The translations under genes and the position numbers were made by a program. The notes beneath the pieces were generated by a model. The model saw nothing but the letters and a program-made list of their open reading frames with translations, was not told where the DNA came from and ran no database searches. Below, one piece after another: positions 62,818 to 64,000 of a DNA stretch of 64,000 bases. Position 1 is the first letter of the stretch. Each line of letters opens with the position of its first letter. Source of the DNA: an uncultured Eubacteriales bacterium (GTDB taxonomy: Bacteria > Bacillota > Clostridia > Christensenellales > CAG-138); the NCBI GenBank assembly GCA_900544965.1, contig UQXE01000001.1, forward strand, positions 28,026 through 92,025. The letters run 5' to 3'.

Positions 62818-63528
62818 GTGAATCAGTTTCCTTCTAATAATGGATGTACATGTTGTCCCGGATGCGGAAGGCCAAACAACTGCTGTTGTTGCAACAGGGG
62901 GCCAACAGGACCAGCAGGCCCGACAGGGGCGACCGGCCCCATGGGTCCTATGGGTTTTCCAGGCTTAACGGGCCCTACAGGTCCAACGGGCCCAACTGGA
63001 GCAACGGGGCCCACCGGATCCGTTGCGGATTCAGTAGAATGCGCCTGTATACAACAGATGCGCAATATTCTGCAGCAAATCATCCAGCTTTATCCAATGA
63101 ATAATATTATAGTTGCGATGGAAAGCGGAAATAATGCGAGCGGGCGCGCCGGCTCACTGCTTCCAGGACCGGATTCGAATCCGAATTCCGGTTTACTTCA
63201 GCTTGTCAACAATCAGGGAACTCCCCAGGAGGCCGTACCGATTTGCAGGATCGCCGCTGTAAGGATATCAAGCGCGGTATACAATGATGCTATAACATAT
63301 CTGCCCGCGCCGGTACCGGCGCCCGAGGGCTGTGGCGCGGATTGTGAAGCGGCAGTACGCTTATATCTTCCTGTTGGCACAACGGGCGTAGATATAAATT
63401 CAGGCGGTCAAACGGTTGCTCAAGGTACGGTATTGAGGAACGAGTTCGGAATGCTGGTTCTGGTAGGCCCAAATAACAGCGATCCAACGTTTGTATCCGC
63501 GTGTCAGGCTGAAATACTTAACAGATAG
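62818..63528 (+). CDS. Collagen-like protein with cysteine-rich N-terminus
   Basis: A 236-residue protein starting at GTG with AAAGGAG upstream. Residues 10-26 are cysteine-rich ([16 protein letters not shown]). Residues 28-69 are 14 uninterrupted Gly-X-Y triplets ([15 protein letters not shown] and so on). The rest is a globular C-terminal domain ([38 protein letters not shown]). The layout recalls BclA-type exosporium proteins, in which the collagen stalk carries a trimeric head; there is no classical signal peptide, as expected for spore-surface proteins made in the mother cell. Confidence 0.88.
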   Translation: MNQFPSNNGCTCCPGCGRPNNCCCCNRGPTGPAGPTGATGPMGPMGFPGLTGPTGPTGPTGATGPTGSVADSVECACIQQMRNILQQIIQLYPMNNIIVAMESGNNASGRAGSLLPGPDSNPNSGLLQLVNNQGTPQEAVPICRIAAVRISSAVYNDAITYLPAPVPAPEGCGADCEAAVRLYLPVGTTGVDINSGGQTVAQGTVLRNEFGMLVLVGPNNSDPTFVSACQAEILNR

Positions 63529-63593
63529 GCCTTGTCCTGCAAAATAATGATAATCGGACACGGTTTTGTTTATGTTTGAATATATTAACTAAG

Positions 63594-63638
63594 ACGATGT
63601 ATATATCGTAATTGGTCAGGTGATTTATTCTCCTGACA
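63594..63638 (+). promoter_or_regulatory. Two-hairpin leader of the second collagen-like gene
   Basis: Hairpin A: ACGATG (63594-63599) with TATCGT (63604-63609), one G-U pair replacing G-C. Hairpin B: GTCAGG (63615-63620) with CCTGAC (63632-63637) and a different loop. The stems are kept while loops change, as expected for functional RNA structure, though a recent duplication could also explain it. Confidence 0.6.
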
Positions 63639-63663
63639 TTAAAAGCAAAAGGAGTGTATTGAA

Positions 63664-64000
63664 GTGAATCAATTTCCTTCTAATAATGGATATACATGTT
63701 GCCCGGGATGTGGAAGACCAATTAACTGTTGTTGCTGTAGGCCGAGAGGTCCAATGGGTCCTACAGGTCCAACAGGCCCGACCGGGCCTATGGGGCCTAT
63801 GGGATTCCCAGGACTAACAGGCCCTACAGGCCCTACAGGAGCGACGGGTGCTACAGGCTTAACTGGGCCTACCGGCCCGACTGGACCTACAGGCTTACCG
63901 GGAATACCTGGTCCAACCGGCGCAACGGGGCCTACTGGAGCAACAGGGCCTACCGGCCCGACTGGACCTACAGGCTTACCGGGAATACCTGGTCCAACCG
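63664..64000 (+). CDS. Second collagen-like protein (3' end outside window)
   Basis: A GTG start at 63664 with AAAGGAG upstream opens a frame that runs without a stop to the window end (112 codons visible). The N-terminus nearly matches the first protein ([20 protein letters not shown]), then CCCC, then at least 28 Gly-X-Y triplets from residue 29, twice as many as in the first protein. It is a tandem duplicate with an expanded collagen stalk. Confidence 0.88.
   Translation, partial: MNQFPSNNGYTCCPGCGRPINCCCCRPRGPMGPTGPTGPTGPMGPMGFPGLTGPTGPTGATGATGLTGPTGPTGPTGLPGIPGPTGATGPTGATGPTGPTGPTGLPGIPGPT
63865..64000 (+). repeat. 81-bp internal tandem repeat in the second collagen-like gene
   Basis: Bases 63865-63919 and 63946-64000 are identical over 55 bp by reading, offset 81 bp (27 residues, nine Gly-X-Y triplets). 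The second copy is cut by the window end. This is the usual length-variation mechanism for collagen stalks. Confidence 0.75.

Noticed and set aside
62900..64000. CRISPR-like short repeats
   Set aside because: The repeats are 9-base multiples in frame with Gly-X-Y codons, with no unique spacers; they are collagen-coding repeats.

Overview
The window comes from an endospore-forming, probably anaerobic member of the Firmicutes, most likely class Clostridia. The basis is a complete spoIIIAA-AH engulfment operon, ylbJ, a BofC-like gene and collagen-like spore-coat or exosporium-type genes, together with a NADH/ferredoxin-type hydrogenase module (hndA, hndB, hndC) and the Asp23/AmaP envelope pair. 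No tRNA, rRNA, CRISPR array, prophage or intact IS element was seen. A genus cannot be assigned from sequence reading alone.

Layout. 1-5.5 kb (+): 3' end of leuS, a DegV lipid-binding protein, then tig-clpP-clpX. 5.6-6.6 kb: two tandem copies of a small XRE regulator gene and an unexplained hairpin-rich spacer. 6.6-9 kb (+): tmcAL and ylbJ. 9-12.7 kb (-): amidohydrolase, 5-formyl-THF cyclo-ligase, rsmD, coaD and a coiled-coil protein. 12.9-15 kb (+): folC and an aberrant folD paralog. 15.4-26.3 kb (-): a tightly packed operon transcribed nusB, tsaD-like, xseA, xseB, ispA, a non-coding block of about 600 nt, a small basic membrane protein, dxs, tlyA, nadK, argR, recN. 26.3-27.6 kb (-): asp23-amaP-DUF2273. 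27.8-32.3 kb (-): spoIIIAA-AH. 32.5-35.4 kb (-): an intact lipoprotein gene, its decayed paralog, and a GyrI-like protein. 35.6-47.9 kb (-): purE-C-F-M-N-(IMP cyclohydrolase)-(AICAR transformylase)-D-L-folD. 48.1-52.3 kb (+): fumarase alpha and beta, purA, purB. 52.4-53.5 kb: an acetyltransferase pseudogene and a lipoprotein. 53.7-56.9 kb (-): hndA-ATPase-hndB-hndC. 57.3-64 kb: assorted genes ending in two tandem collagen-like genes with duplicated leaders; the second runs off the window.

The main find is the spacer between ispA and dxs. Its size (626 nt between ispA stop and the next start), position, strand, rich pairing potential (including a 9-bp helix joining its two ends) and the adjacent small membrane gene match the OLE (ornate, large, extremophilic) RNA and its partner protein OapA. 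I infer that 21886-22448 (-) is an OLE RNA and 21262-21858 (-) is oapA.

Other points: a FolD paralog that lacks the cyclohydrolase lysine and the neighbouring glutamine, while the second FolD in the window keeps both; purine synthesis using a split PurH (separate AICAR transformylase and PurO-like cyclohydrolase); a 56-residue SpoIIIAF reduced to its membrane hairpin; an hnd operon with no catalytic hydrogenase gene; and a 14-bp palindrome placed just downstream of the asp23 promoter. Metabolically, the second FolD supplies one-carbon units to PurN and the AICAR transformylase, and the fumarase next to purA/purB can consume the fumarate that PurB releases.
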